Shown here piece by piece: positions 55,073-64,000 of a stretch of 64,000 nucleotides of DNA (within the stretch, counting starts at the first letter, position 1; each line of letters starts with the position of its first letter). This DNA comes from Vibrio aestuarianus (GTDB lineage Bacteria > Pseudomonadota > Gammaproteobacteria > Enterobacterales > Vibrionaceae): positions 28,631 to 92,630 of the forward strand of contig NZ_JAAZTU010000017.1 of NCBI RefSeq assembly GCF_012395185.1, written 5' to 3'. The notes under the pieces are model-generated. The model did no database searches and was not told the DNA's origin. It worked only from the letters and a program-made list of their open reading frames with translations. Made by a program: the position numbers and the translations under genes.

Positions 55073-55912
55073 TTATTCAGGTACAACCCATTCAACTTTA
55101 AAATGACCGGTTGCTGGCGCAATTGCTTGCTTAAGGAAAGGTAAAATTTCCTGCATCTGGCTTTCTAATTTCCATGGCGGGTTGATGACTATCATGCCAG
55201 AGGCCGTCATGCCACGCTCGTTGGTGTCGGGTGAAACGCCTAATTCAATTTGTAAGATTTTACGAATGCCGAGGCTTTCTAACCCTTCTAGCATGTCGTC
55301 GATGGTGTCGCGGTTAACAACTGGGTACCAAATCGCGTACACACCCGTCGCCCAGCGCTTATAACTTTTTGCAATCGCTTTAACCACATCACGGTACTCT
55401 GATGCTAATTCGTAAGGTGGGTCTATCAACACTAAGCCTCGGCGCTCTTTCGGTGGCAAACTGCCCACGAGGCGTTGAAAGCCATCTTCTTTATAGATTG
55501 AAACCTGACGATCACGATGAAACTCTTGCTCAAGCAAAGGGTAGTCGCTTGGGTGTAATTCAGTCAGTACCATGCGATCGTTTACGCGTAAATGCGCTCG
55601 CGCTACACGCGGAGATCCTGGGTAATAACGTAGCTCATCACCCTCATTCAGTGCTTTAACAGCATCAAGATAGCTTTGAATATCTTGTGGAATGTTGTTG
55701 TGCGCCCATACTCGAGCGATACCTTGTTTGTATTCGCCGGTTTTTTCTGACCATTCGTGGGTTAAATCGTAGCGACCTACACCAGAGTGAGTATCATGGT
55801 AGACAAACGGTTTGTCTTTTTGCTGCAAAGCATTGAGGATAAGGCTTTGCACGATATGCTTTAACACATCAGCGTGGTTGCCAGCGTGAAAGCTGTGACG
55901 ATAACTTAGCAA
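55073..55912 (-). CDS. rlmJ: 23S rRNA m6A2030 methyltransferase
   Basis: 279 aa. Start MLSYRHSFHAGNHADVLKHI is the RlmJ signature, as is GVGRYDLT, and the catalytic LIDPPYE (near 163) marks an N6-adenine methyltransferase. Family length. Located beside gor as in V. cholerae (VC0187-type). Confidence 0.94.
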   Translation of the reverse strand: MLSYRHSFHAGNHADVLKHIVQSLILNALQQKDKPFVYHDTHSGVGRYDLTHEWSEKTGEYKQGIARVWAHNNIPQDIQSYLDAVKALNEGDELRYYPGSPRVARAHLRVNDRMVLTELHPSDYPLLEQEFHRDRQVSIYKEDGFQRLVGSLPPKERRGLVLIDPPYELASEYRDVVKAIAKSYKRWATGVYAIWYPVVNRDTIDDMLEGLESLGIRKILQIELGVSPDTNERGMTASGMIVINPPWKLESQMQEILPFLKQAIAPATGHFKVEWVVPE

Positions 55913-55974
55913 AATAGGCTCTCAAAACACTCAACGTTGAGTGTGTTTAGTGGTTCAGATTTATTGACTGATTA

Positions 55975-56103
55975 TATACCCAAACAACTTGAAGTGGCAG
56001 GTAGGCGGCAAGTGAGTTCATCCCCATGAGCATAGATAAACTATGTGATTGGGGTGAGCGAATGTAGCCAACACCGCTGCAAGCTTCAAGTAGGAAGGGT
56101 ATA
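55975..56103. repeat. 129-bp Vibrio intergenic palindromic repeat
   Basis: Termini TATACCC-AAACAACTTGAAG and CTTCAAGTA-GGAA-GGGTATA are inverted copies; the centre (CCCCATGAGCATAGATAAAC, TATGTGATTGGGGTGAGC) also folds. Non-coding. A diverged copy of the centre lies at 63,330-63,400, and a collapsed remnant in the hemB terminator. Confidence 0.8.
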
Positions 56104-56220
56104 CGTCACTATTGAAAATTGCTGAACTTACCTATATTTACTATTTTGTACCAATGAAAACAAAGAAGATGATAACCCCAATTCAGGCGGTTATCGTTTT
56201 TAAGCCAAAAGGAATGTTCT

Positions 56221-58263
56221 ATGTCTAATCCACTTCTTACCTTTACGGATCTGCCTCCGTTTTCTGCCATTAAGCCGGAGCACGTAAAGCCAGCGGTTGA
56301 GAAAGCGATCAACGATTGTCGAGCAAAAATAGATCAACTGCTTGACGGCAATACTCACCCAACATGGGATAACCTCGTCGCACCAATTGAAGAAGTGGAT
56401 GATTACTTAAGTCGAATTTGGTCGCCTGTTAGTCATCTCAACTCGGTGATGAACAGCGATGAATTGCGTGATGCTTACGAAAGTTGCTTGCCACTTTTAT
56501 CTGAATACGGCACATGGGTAGGGCAGCACAAAGGGTTGTTTGAAGCGTATAAGAGCATTAAAGCCAGTGACGAATTTTCTTCGCTTTCTCAAGCGCAGAA
56601 AAAGACCATTAGCGATGCGCTGCGTGATTTTGAACTATCAGGTATTGGTTTGCCACTGGTCGAGCAAAAACGCTATGGCGAAATCAGCAAACGTCAGTCT
56701 GAATTAGGGTCTAAGTTTTCCAACAACGTACTTGATGCCACCATGGGTTGGACTAAACACGTCACTGACGTCAACGAGTTAGCGGGCATGCCAGAATCTG
56801 CCTTAGCAGCGGCGCAGGCGGCGGCTGAAGCGAAAGATCTAGAAGGCTACCTATTAACGCTTGATATCCCATCTTATCTGCCCGTGATGACCTATTGCGA
56901 CAACCAAGCGCTACGTAAAGAAATTTACCAAGCCTATGTGACACGTGCATCAGACCGTGGGCCAAATGCAGGCAAGTGGGACAACAGTGAACTGATCGCT
57001 GAGAAGCTAAAGCTGCGTCATGAAATTGCCCGTATGCTCGGTTTTAGCACCTATAGTGAAAAATCGTTAGCCACTAAAATGGCGGAAACACCAGCGCAAG
57101 TGCTGGGCTTTTTGAATGACCTTGCCAGCAAAGTAAAACCACAAGGCGAGCGTGAAGTCGAAGAGCTGCGTCAGTTTGCGCACAGTGAATTTGGCGTGAG
57201 TGAGCTTGAGCTGTGGGATATCGCTTACTACAGCGAAAAACAGAAACAGCATTTGTTCCAAATTTCAGACGAAGAACTGCGCCCTTATTTTCCTGAATCG
57301 AAAGTGGTGAGTGGTCTATTTGAAGTGCTGAACCGAGTATTTGGCATGACGGTCAAAGAGCGTGAAGGTGTTGATACCTGGCACAAATCGGTGCGTTTTT
57401 TCGATATTTTTGATGCTGAAGGTGCGTTGCGTGGCAGTTTCTATCTCGACCTGTATGCGCGTGAACACAAACGTGGCGGTGCATGGATGGACGACTGTCG
57501 TGGCCGCCGTATTACCTTAAATGGTGAGCTTCAAACGCCAGTCGCTTACCTAACGTGTAACTTTAATCGCCCAGTTGGTGATAAACCGGCACTCTTTACT
57601 CATGATGAAGTGGTGACGTTATTCCACGAGTTTGGCCACGGCATCCACCACATGTTAACGCAAGTGACGGTTGGCGCTGTATCGGGGATTAATGGTGTGC
57701 CTTGGGATGCGGTCGAGCTACCAAGTCAGTTCCTAGAAAACTGGTGTTGGGAAGAAGAGGCGCTGGCGTTTATTTCCGGTCACTACGAAACGGGTGAACC
57801 GCTACCCAAAGAGATGCTCGATAAAATGCTAGCGGCGAAAAACTTCCAGTCGGCGATGTTTATTTTGCGTCAGCTTGAATTTGGATTGTTCGACTTCACG
57901 TTGCACACCGAGTACGACCCGGAAGTAGGACCACGGATTTTGGAAACGTTAGCGCAAGTGAAAGCAAAAGTGGCGGTGTTACCAAGCCTAGAATGGAATC
58001 GTTTCTCGCACAGCTTTAGCCATATTTTTGCTGGTGGTTACAGTGCTGGTTACTACAGCTATTTGTGGGCAGAAGTGTTGTCGGCTGACGCATTCTCTCG
58101 TTTTGAAGAGGAAGGTATCTTCAATAAAGAGACGGGTAATAGCTTTCTAAAGAATATCTTGGAGATGGGCGGTAGTGAAGAGCCAATGGAGCTATTCAAA
58201 CGCTTCCGTGGTCGTGAACCGCAAATCGATGCTTTATTGCGTCATGCTGGTATTGCCGCTTAA
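56221..58263 (+). CDS. prlC: Oligopeptidase A
   Basis: 680 aa cytoplasmic zinc metallopeptidase of the M3 family that degrades small peptides and signal peptides. Zinc motif LFHEFGHGIHHML near 463-475 with the downstream Glu (LPSQFLENW). Start MSNPLLTFTDLPPFSAIKP is the family start; AAGGAA-type site upstream. Family length. Confidence 0.97.
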   Translation: MSNPLLTFTDLPPFSAIKPEHVKPAVEKAINDCRAKIDQLLDGNTHPTWDNLVAPIEEVDDYLSRIWSPVSHLNSVMNSDELRDAYESCLPLLSEYGTWVGQHKGLFEAYKSIKASDEFSSLSQAQKKTISDALRDFELSGIGLPLVEQKRYGEISKRQSELGSKFSNNVLDATMGWTKHVTDVNELAGMPESALAAAQAAAEAKDLEGYLLTLDIPSYLPVMTYCDNQALRKEIYQAYVTRASDRGPNAGKWDNSELIAEKLKLRHEIARMLGFSTYSEKSLATKMAETPAQVLGFLNDLASKVKPQGEREVEELRQFAHSEFGVSELELWDIAYYSEKQKQHLFQISDEELRPYFPESKVVSGLFEVLNRVFGMTVKEREGVDTWHKSVRFFDIFDAEGALRGSFYLDLYAREHKRGGAWMDDCRGRRITLNGELQTPVAYLTCNFNRPVGDKPALFTHDEVVTLFHEFGHGIHHMLTQVTVGAVSGINGVPWDAVELPSQFLENWCWEEEALAFISGHYETGEPLPKEMLDKMLAAKNFQSAMFILRQLEFGLFDFTLHTEYDPEVGPRILETLAQVKAKVAVLPSLEWNRFSHSFSHIFAGGYSAGYYSYLWAEVLSADAFSRFEEEGIFNKETGNSFLKNILEMGGSEEPMELFKRFRGREPQIDALLRHAGIAA

Positions 58264-58281
58264 TTAAGCCTAAGTCCGTTG

Positions 58282-58312
58282 ATGGTATGGATGCAGAGTA
58301 CTGCTATCCATA
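58282..58312. terminator. Hairpin between prlC and the bufferin operon
   Basis: GGTATGGAT-gcagagtactgct-ATCCATACC stem between the convergent prlC and DoxX genes. The T-tract is weak on either side. Confidence 0.55.
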
Positions 58313-58327
58313 CCATTCATCTTTTAT

Positions 58328-58783
58328 CTACTTTGAGACCTGCTGTCTTAACACTCTATCTAAAGAAATTGGCCCTGCGCCCCATACCACCACAAGCAAT
58401 AGCATCAGTCCCCATAATTGGTGGTCATAAAAACCTTGTTCCCATAACACGGGGTACGAAATCACTGCCACAATGTTGAAAATGAACAACGCCAGCGCCA
58501 TCGGTCTGCTCAACAAACCTAATGCCACGAATATGGGTAATGTCAGCTCTGCGGCCGTTCCCAAATAGGCGGCCAGTTCCCAAGGTAGAATCGGTACTTG
58601 GTACTCCAATTCGAACAGATACAAGGTGCTGTCCCACGAGGCAATTTTCACCAAGCCTGAATTGAAAAAAGCCCATGCGACCCACAGCCGACAAAACAAC
58701 AACAGTAAGGGAACGATAGTGTGTTGAATATTTTCAACGCTGTAGTCATAGCGTGTTAGCCAAGTTTTTAATGTCATGTTCAT
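58328..58783 (-). CDS. DoxX-family membrane protein of the bufferin cluster (BufD-like)
   Basis: 151 aa with four membrane segments (about 22-40, 60-80, 85-105 and 120-135), DoxX signature WVAWAFFNSGLVKIASW. Last gene of the four-gene operon; its start overlaps the BufC stop. DoxX proteins in such clusters are accessory to copper-peptide synthesis. Confidence 0.85.
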   Translation of the reverse strand: MNMTLKTWLTRYDYSVENIQHTIVPLLLLFCRLWVAWAFFNSGLVKIASWDSTLYLFELEYQVPILPWELAAYLGTAAELTLPIFVALGLLSRPMALALFIFNIVAVISYPVLWEQGFYDHQLWGLMLLLVVVWGAGPISLDRVLRQQVSK

Positions 58784-59553
58784 GAGTTTTCCTTTGTGCC
58801 AGACAGTGTGAAACCAGCGATAAGATTCAAAGCCAATAGCGTATTGAGATGAGCAAGCAAAGGTGCTTCAATCAAGCCGAGTGGCTGATTTTGTTGCACA
58901 AGTAACAGCAACTGATAAGCGCCTAGATCCAGGGTTTGGCACCAGGGTGAGCTATCCTCATTACAAGCGATAACACCGCGTTGTTGACGATGAACATCCA
59001 GCCCTGAAAATTGTTCAGTTTGAATGGCCCTTTGCAGCGCAAAAAGGGCGTAAGGGGAATCAAAGGCAATAACGTCTGCCTTGACATGCAAGATGATCTG
59101 GCCGTGTTTTTCTTCCTCTATAGCGGCCAGTTGCGTTAAAGGCTGGCAAGTGTGGGCAGGGGCATTTGCGTAATATTGTTGTACGAGATCATTCGCCCAT
59201 TCAAAACGCGCGACTTCGCTGGCGTAAGGCGCAGCCTCAATGACGGCAGGAAACTGATTAACGGTTTGATCAAACCCTTGACCATAGTGAGTGACACTTC
59301 CTTCCAGCAGAGGGTGAGTCAGTACATGCTGGCGAGTCAAACCGGCAAAGCACTCTTCTCCCACTAAGGCTTCCAGAATTGGATAGGTAGCCTGAAGCAC
59401 CTCACTTAAACTGATGACGAAATTATTGCGATACACCTGCATCCGTTGTTCGGCAGAAAAATGGTCGCTAACAATATGGCAGTCATTTGCGCTGGCTTGG
59501 TAGCGCAATGCTTGCGCAAATTGTGTTTGTATATCGGCAAGAGAAGGGTTCAT
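58780..59553 (-). CDS. DUF2063 partner protein (BufC/HvfC type)
   Basis: 257 aa. N-terminal DUF2063 domain (LADIQTQFAQALRYQ, QRMQVYRNNFVISLSEVLQA, LEALVGEECFAGLTR). It serves as the recognition partner of MNIO enzymes. The start overlaps the end of bufB by four bases, and its own stop overlaps the DoxX gene. Confidence 0.9.
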   Translation of the reverse strand: MNPSLADIQTQFAQALRYQASANDCHIVSDHFSAEQRMQVYRNNFVISLSEVLQATYPILEALVGEECFAGLTRQHVLTHPLLEGSVTHYGQGFDQTVNQFPAVIEAAPYASEVARFEWANDLVQQYYANAPAHTCQPLTQLAAIEEEKHGQIILHVKADVIAFDSPYALFALQRAIQTEQFSGLDVHRQQRGVIACNEDSSPWCQTLDLGAYQLLLLVQQNQPLGLIEAPLLAHLNTLLALNLIAGFTLSGTKENS

Positions 59554-60452
59554 GAGGCTCTCCTTGTCGCGCTGAGTTCGGTGGTGAGCATTCTCTCGCT
59601 TGCTTTACTCGCTTCGGCTAACAGCACTTGCGGTTGTGGAATATCGAGATCCCATTCAATAAGGGTATGACAAGTACCGTGTTGTGCTATCCACGACTCA
59701 AACAGTTGCCATACTTCAGCGCTCACTGGTTGGCTATGGGTATCTATCCACAGCTCGCCCTGTTCGAGGTGTTTGATGGTAAAACCCGCCAAATGAATTT
59801 CATCGACAGCTTGCGCTGGAATGTTAGCCAGATACGTTTCGCTGCTAAAACCGTGATTGAAGGCGGAGACATGTACATTATTGAGGTCGAGCAATAAGCG
59901 GCAATCGGTGCGTTGATGCACTTCACTTAAAAAATCCCACTCGCTGATGGTTGAGTGTTGGAATTTCAAATAGCTCGACGGGTTTTCAATCAACAATGGA
60001 CGACCAAGATATTCTTGAACCTCTAGCACATTGCGGCAAAACACTTGTAGGGCTTCTTCGGTGTAGGGAAGCGGTAGCAAATCATTGAAGTAATGGCCGC
60101 CATTTTGGCTCCAACTTAAATGATCTGAAATAAAAATAGGCTCGATTTCACGCACCAATGCATTTAACTGCTGCAAATGTTTGCGGCTTACTCGTTCTAC
60201 CGAACCGAGAGATAAACCAATACCGTGGCAGCTAATAGGGTAGCGCTGAGCTAAGTTTTGCAGTTGTTGGCGAGCACTTGAATGTGGTTGGAAATAATTT
60301 TCACTGTGGATCTCAAGCCAGCCAGTTAGATTGGGTTGTTCAGTGAAAAAATCGAGATGTGGATGTCGTAAACCAACGCCGACTTTACGGTGTTGTTCTG
60401 TGTGAGATTGTGCTGGTGGGCATTGCGTAGTGTGCTGTTGTGTGTTGGTCAC
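59550..60452 (-). CDS. DUF692 multinuclear iron oxygenase (BufB/HvfB type)
   Basis: 300 aa MNIO enzyme. TIM-barrel with metal ligands: LEIHSENYF near 47, CHGIGLSLGS near 77, FISDHLSW near 108, LLIENPSSYL near 148, LLLDLNNVHVSAFNHG near 184, VDEIHLAGF near 212 and LIEWDLDIP near 272. It modifies Cys residues of the precursor peptide, with oxygen, to make a copper-binding product (bufferin). Confidence 0.92.
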   Translation of the reverse strand: MTNTQQHTTQCPPAQSHTEQHRKVGVGLRHPHLDFFTEQPNLTGWLEIHSENYFQPHSSARQQLQNLAQRYPISCHGIGLSLGSVERVSRKHLQQLNALVREIEPIFISDHLSWSQNGGHYFNDLLPLPYTEEALQVFCRNVLEVQEYLGRPLLIENPSSYLKFQHSTISEWDFLSEVHQRTDCRLLLDLNNVHVSAFNHGFSSETYLANIPAQAVDEIHLAGFTIKHLEQGELWIDTHSQPVSAEVWQLFESWIAQHGTCHTLIEWDLDIPQPQVLLAEASKASERMLTTELSATRRAS

Positions 60453-60510
60453 AATTCACTCTCCAAAACGGATGTGCTGTAAATCTGAAAGGTTGTTAAC
60501 CCTAAAAAGA

Positions 60511-60540
60511 AGGTGCGCTGGTTGAGCCGCAGCACACCTC
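60511..60540 (-). terminator. Attenuator-like hairpin between bufA and bufB
   Basis: On the minus strand AGGTGTGCTG-cggctcaac-CAGCGCACCT, followed by TTCTTTTT. Located in the 100-base gap after the precursor gene, it would let more precursor than enzyme be made. Confidence 0.7.
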
Positions 60541-60555
60541 TTATAAAGCTGAGGT

Positions 60556-60813
60556 TTAACCTTCAGTCATGCCGCCAGCCAGTTTGCCACACAGGCCTTT
60601 TGGTAGCACAACAAACGCGTCTTTTTGGTGATCTTCTTTTGCTGTACCAGCGCAAGAGCTTGTTTTAGTTGCGCAATCATTTTTGCCTGCTTTAGCCACG
60701 CCATAGCATTTTTCTTTCTCAGCAGCGAAAGCAGGAGCCGCTGTTAACATTGTGCCACCTAGAGCAAGTAGACCAGTAACCGCAGCAGTAACAGCAAGAT
60801 TAGATTTTTTCAT
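60556..60813 (-). CDS. Bufferin precursor, DUF2282 (BufA1 type)
   Basis: 85 aa. Signal peptide at residues 1-34 (ends APAFAAE). The mature part has four Cys ([34 protein letters not shown]), the core modified by the MNIO enzyme. The ATG at 60,813 has GAGGAA before it. Exported RiPP that captures copper in the periplasm. Confidence 0.93.
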   Translation of the reverse strand: MKKSNLAVTAAVTGLLALGGTMLTAAPAFAAEKEKCYGVAKAGKNDCATKTSSCAGTAKEDHQKDAFVVLPKGLCGKLAGGMTEG

Positions 60814-61124
60814 AATAATTTCCTCGAGACTTTGTCCATGTAGTTGAGTTCGCAAGTTAATAATTTGTTAACGTTCAACTTGCTTACTAGAAAAGATGGA
60901 AAAAACACGCAAAAACTTTCACCCCCTGAATGAAAAATCCTAAATGCATTCTCAATTTTTATTGAAGTGGCTGATTTTTAAGTGATTAAATTTTGATAAA
61001 TATGGAAATAAAATCATGAAGTGACGGTTTATCCATAACAATAAATTGCGATAGAAACGAGCATCTTTACGCCATTTGAGGTTATAATCATCGCAATTAT
61101 GTATAAATAACCAGTAGCTTAGTC
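60814..61124. promoter_or_regulatory. bufA-uvrD divergent control region
   Basis: 311 bases without a gene. Contains an inverted repeat GCAAGTT (60,852-60,858) / AACTTGC (60,877-60,883), 40 bases upstream of bufA, a possible operator. I saw no LexA box (CTGT-N8-ACAG) before uvrD. Confidence 0.5.
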
Positions 61125-63299
61125 ATGATGGATCCCTCTCTTTTACTCGATGGTTTGAACGATAAACAGCGTGAAGCTGTTGCTGCACCTTTAGAAAACC
61201 TATTAGTACTTGCCGGTGCGGGGAGTGGTAAAACACGCGTATTGGTGCACCGCATTGCGTGGTTGATGTCGGTTGAACAAGCTTCACCGTTTTCTATCAT
61301 GTCGGTGACCTTTACCAATAAAGCTGCCGCAGAAATGCGCGGTCGAATTGAAGAGTTAATGATGGGCAGTGCATCTGGCATGTGGAACGGGACATTCCAC
61401 GGTATTTGTCACCGCATTCTGCGTGCACATTATCTTGATGCTAAGTTGCCAGAAGATTTCCAAATTCTAGATTCAGAAGATCAACAGCGTTTGCTACGAC
61501 GTTTGATTAAAGCGCAGAACCTCGACGAGAAGCAGTGGCCGGCACGACAAGTTTGCTGGTGGATTAACGGCAAGAAAGATGAGGGGTTACGTCCACAGCA
61601 TATCGACGCGTATCGCGATCCGGTTACGCAAACCTACTTGCAACTGTATACCGCGTATCAAGACGCGTGTGACCGCGCTGGGTTAGTCGATTTTGCCGAA
61701 ATATTACTGCGCACGCATGAACTGCTACGCGATAAAAAGCACATTCGCGAGCATTATCAGGCTCGCTTCAAACATATTTTGGTGGATGAGTTTCAAGACA
61801 CCAACAACATCCAATACGCTTGGTTACGCATGATGGCTGGTCGTGATTGCCACGTGATGATTGTTGGGGATGACGACCAATCTATCTATGGTTGGCGTGG
61901 TGCTAAAATTGAGAATATCGAGAAGTTCACGCTAGAATTCCCAAGTGTGAATACGATTCGTCTGGAACAAAACTACCGTTCGACCAAAACCATTTTGGAT
62001 GCATCTAATGCGCTGATCGCCAACAACACCGAGCGTATGGGTAAAGAATTGTGGACTGACGGCATTGAAGGCGAACCTATTTCCGTTTATTCAGCATATA
62101 ACGACCTTGATGAAGCACGTTTTACGGTCAATAAAATCAAAGAGTGGCAAGATAAAGGCGGCTCACTTAACGATTGTGCAATGTTGTATCGCAATAACGC
62201 CCAATCACGTGTGCTTGAAGAAGCATTAATTCAAGCGGGTTTACCGTATCGAATTTATGGCGGTATGCGCTTCTTCGAACGCCAGGAAATCAAAGACGCG
62301 CTAAGTTACCTACGTTTGATGGCAAACCGCAATGATGACTCCGCTTTTGAACGTGTGGTGAATACACCGACGCGTGGTTTGGGTGATAAAACGCTAGAAA
62401 CTATTCGTTTTGCAGCGCGCGATCGCGGCTGCACCATGTGGGATGCAAGCTTAGTTCTACTTGATGAGAAAGTTCTGACTGGCCGCGCAGCCGGTGCGTT
62501 GAGCCGCTTTATTGAGCTAGTGAATGCGCTAGAAGATGATAGCGCAGAGATGCCATTGCATACCCAGACCGACCATGTGATCAAAACATCGGGCTTATAC
62601 ACCATGTATGAGCAAGAGAAAGGCGAAAAATCAAAGGCGCGCATTGAGAACTTAGAAGAACTCGTGACCGCTACACGTCAGTTTGAAAAGCCAGAAGAAG
62701 CGGATGAAATGAGCATGCTGACGGCATTTTTGACGCATGCGGCACTTGAAGCCGGTGATGGCCAAGCCGACGAGTTTGATGATGCGGTACAATTAATGAC
62801 CCTGCACAGTGCCAAAGGGTTGGAATTCCCATTGGTATTTATGGTTGGGGTTGAGGAGGGCATGTTCCCTAGCCAAATGTCGGCCGAAGAAGCTGGGCGT
62901 TTGGAAGAAGAGCGTCGCCTTTGCTACGTTGGCATGACGCGGGCCATGCAAAAGTTGTACATCACTTATGCTGAAATTCGCCGTTTGTATGGGCAAGATA
63001 AGTACCATAAGCCCTCGCGTTTTATTCGTGAACTGCCAGAAGCTTGCTTAGATGAAGTACGCATGAAAGCGCAAGTCAGCCGGCCAACCAGTGCCGGACG
63101 CTTTAGTCAAAGCGTGGTTAAAGAGACTTTTAACGAAACTGGCTTTAGTTTAGGTGCACGCGTCAAACACCCGATTTTTGGTGAAGGTACCATTATCAAC
63201 TTTGAAGGTAGTGGTCCACAAAGTCGTGTTCAAGTGGCTTTTAACGGCGAAGGGATTAAGTGGCTAGTCACGGCGTACGCTAAACTAGAAAAACTGTAG
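61125..63299 (+). CDS. uvrD: DNA helicase II
   Basis: 724 aa SF1A 3'-5' helicase for nucleotide-excision and mismatch repair. Walker [12 protein letters not shown] near 30-40, motif II ILVDEFQDTNN, motif [17 protein letters not shown], motif [10 protein letters not shown], motif V TLHSAKGLEFPLVF, motif VI EEERRLCYVGMTRA; C-terminal Tudor-like domain (GARVKHPIFGEGTI) that binds UvrB and RNA polymerase. Start is ATG-ATG (61,125 or 61,128). Confidence 0.97.
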   Translation: MMDPSLLLDGLNDKQREAVAAPLENLLVLAGAGSGKTRVLVHRIAWLMSVEQASPFSIMSVTFTNKAAAEMRGRIEELMMGSASGMWNGTFHGICHRILRAHYLDAKLPEDFQILDSEDQQRLLRRLIKAQNLDEKQWPARQVCWWINGKKDEGLRPQHIDAYRDPVTQTYLQLYTAYQDACDRAGLVDFAEILLRTHELLRDKKHIREHYQARFKHILVDEFQDTNNIQYAWLRMMAGRDCHVMIVGDDDQSIYGWRGAKIENIEKFTLEFPSVNTIRLEQNYRSTKTILDASNALIANNTERMGKELWTDGIEGEPISVYSAYNDLDEARFTVNKIKEWQDKGGSLNDCAMLYRNNAQSRVLEEALIQAGLPYRIYGGMRFFERQEIKDALSYLRLMANRNDDSAFERVVNTPTRGLGDKTLETIRFAARDRGCTMWDASLVLLDEKVLTGRAAGALSRFIELVNALEDDSAEMPLHTQTDHVIKTSGLYTMYEQEKGEKSKARIENLEELVTATRQFEKPEEADEMSMLTAFLTHAALEAGDGQADEFDDAVQLMTLHSAKGLEFPLVFMVGVEEGMFPSQMSAEEAGRLEEERRLCYVGMTRAMQKLYITYAEIRRLYGQDKYHKPSRFIRELPEACLDEVRMKAQVSRPTSAGRFSQSVVKETFNETGFSLGARVKHPIFGEGTIINFEGSGPQSRVQVAFNGEGIKWLVTAYAKLEKL

Positions 63300-63445
63300 T
63301 TTCTGTAAGCGATTTTTCAAAATGTTTGAGCTTTAGACGAGGCAGCAATCGAGCGAGACCCCTGAGCATAGGGAACCTATGTGATGGGGCGAGTGAGAGC
63401 AGACAACGAAGTATAAAGTTTCAACATGAAGAAAAATGAATAAAG

Positions 63446-63861
63446 AAAAACCCCGAGGGCTTACGCCCTGCGGGGTTATAGTCTTACTCGCAGCAATCCA
63501 GCTACAAAAGTGCTCCATGCATCAAATCCATGATAGTGTGCTGTATTCCGTCAGCTTATTCCTTACGTCGCCTTCCTAGCGGTGTCCTTTTTTGACCTTC
63601 CTGGTCTGCCAACAATCCACGTTAGCGTTCATCACTTGTTCCCTGAGCGGTGTCCTTTACATCATCCTGATGTTCAGTCCTTGCCTCATCCAGAGGTGTC
63701 CATTGTCTTTCCTTAGTAGCAACCATCCTAGTTACTATTGCGTCCATTCAATGTCCAATTCGCTTTCCATGCCGACCATTCATCCCGAGTAGTCGTCTCT
63801 TCATCCTGAAGATGACCAAATCCTTGGTGCTTTCCTGTTCCGTGTCAGAATCCTTCCGACG
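63446..63861 (-). ncRNA. Second CsrB/CsrC-family sRNA
   Basis: On the minus strand about 416 nt, loaded with GGA motifs (AAGGACACC, CAGGATGATG, TAGGATGG, CAGGAAGG and more than fifteen others). It ends with ACCCCGCAGGGCGTAAGCCC and a GGGGT-T-run, a strong terminator (63,446-63,475). A -10-like TAATAT at 63,873-63,868 gives the 5' end. No ORF is credible. Binds CsrA in the Var/Csr quorum-linked circuit of Vibrio, which has several such RNAs. Confidence 0.86.
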
Positions 63862-63937
63862 GGGTTCATATTAGGGGTTTGAAGTCCAACGGTACAGAAA
63901 ACAACGCTAAGGGGGTTAACTGTCTGTTTTTGCTTGA

Positions 63938-64000
63938 TTAAATATCATCTTCATCGTTGCTTTCAGAAACATCAGTAAGTGGTCGTAGTTCTCCTCTCAA
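63938..64000 (-). CDS. 3' end of an unidentified gene (partial)
   Basis: Minus-strand frame ...LRGELRPLTDVSESNDEDDI-stop runs off the window's right edge. The acidic tail and placement just before the Csr RNA promoter suggest a real gene end, but 20 residues do not identify it. Confidence 0.45.
   Translation of the reverse strand: MRGELRPLTDVSESNDEDDI

Noticed and set aside
63592..63792. Plus-strand ORF of 66 codons at the right edge
   Set aside because: Antisense to the second Csr-type RNA; composition reflects the TCC repeats on that strand.

Overview
The window is a piece of a Vibrio chromosome. The gene order (hemB, polA, Spot 42 RNA, engB, cytochrome c4; ilvY-ilvC, ubiK, a vexRAB-type efflux locus, rep; a peptide ABC transporter; gor, rlmJ, prlC, uvrD) follows the part of Vibrio cholerae chromosome 1 that surrounds Vibrio Seventh Pandemic island 1 (VSP-1). 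A long-form RyhB, two Csr-type sponge RNAs and a Vibrio intergenic repeat support a Vibrio assignment. I cannot name the species.

Core left part (1-30,850). TatD-family nuclease, hemB, Fur-controlled RyhB, polA, Spot 42, engB, cytochrome c4, a CsrB/CsrC-family RNA, methyltransferase-yihI-DUF2489, hemN, ilvY/ilvC, ubiK, the vexB-vexA-vexR efflux cluster, rep and cytochrome c5. Next come five tRNA genes (Arg, His, Pro, His, Pro) followed by decayed copies of the tRNA-Pro tail, a four-gene oligopeptide/dipeptide ABC transporter, and a SPOR-like secreted protein.

Island (about 30,886-53,672). A 22.8-kb island sits in the 3' end of gor, between the same two genes that flank VSP-1. It is bounded by a 7-bp direct repeat (CATGGTA). 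Reading across the junctions, the uninterrupted gor would end in -TMR; the island now supplies a stop right after the Met. The right end carries a four-gene recombination module (three tyrosine-recombinase-like proteins plus a small coiled-coil protein), the layout of GInt islands. The cargo looks like a defence and competition set: (i) an XRE regulator, dGTPase-like HD hydrolase and primase-like protein at the left edge, where VSP-1 carries the nucleotide-depleting deaminase DcdV; (ii) a winged-helix protein with an SF2 helicase; (iii) a candidate membrane-active toxin with a membrane immunity protein; (iv) a CapW/BrxR-type WYL repressor with a perfect palindromic operator candidate; (v) two tiny genes, a structured RNA segment and a tightly packed four-gene envelope cassette (membrane protein, lipoprotein, 89-aa protein, DUF6765-like protein) that I cannot match to a described system; (vi) a frameshifted relic of a second CD-NTase; (vii) an intact type II CBASS operon (capV, dncV, cap2, cap3), where DncV should make 3'3'-cGAMP that activates the CapV phospholipase and Cap2/Cap3 prime and unprime the cyclase.

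Core right part (53,673-64,000). gor, rlmJ, a 129-bp Vibrio repeat, prlC, a bufferin-type copper-peptide cluster (DUF2282 precursor, DUF692 MNIO enzyme, DUF2063 partner, DoxX protein), uvrD, a second Csr-type RNA on the minus strand, and the 3' end of an unidentified gene at the window edge.

The strongest candidates for undescribed biology are the four-gene envelope cassette, the dGTPase/primase-like pair and the toxin-immunity pair. All assignments come from reading motifs; no database search was run.
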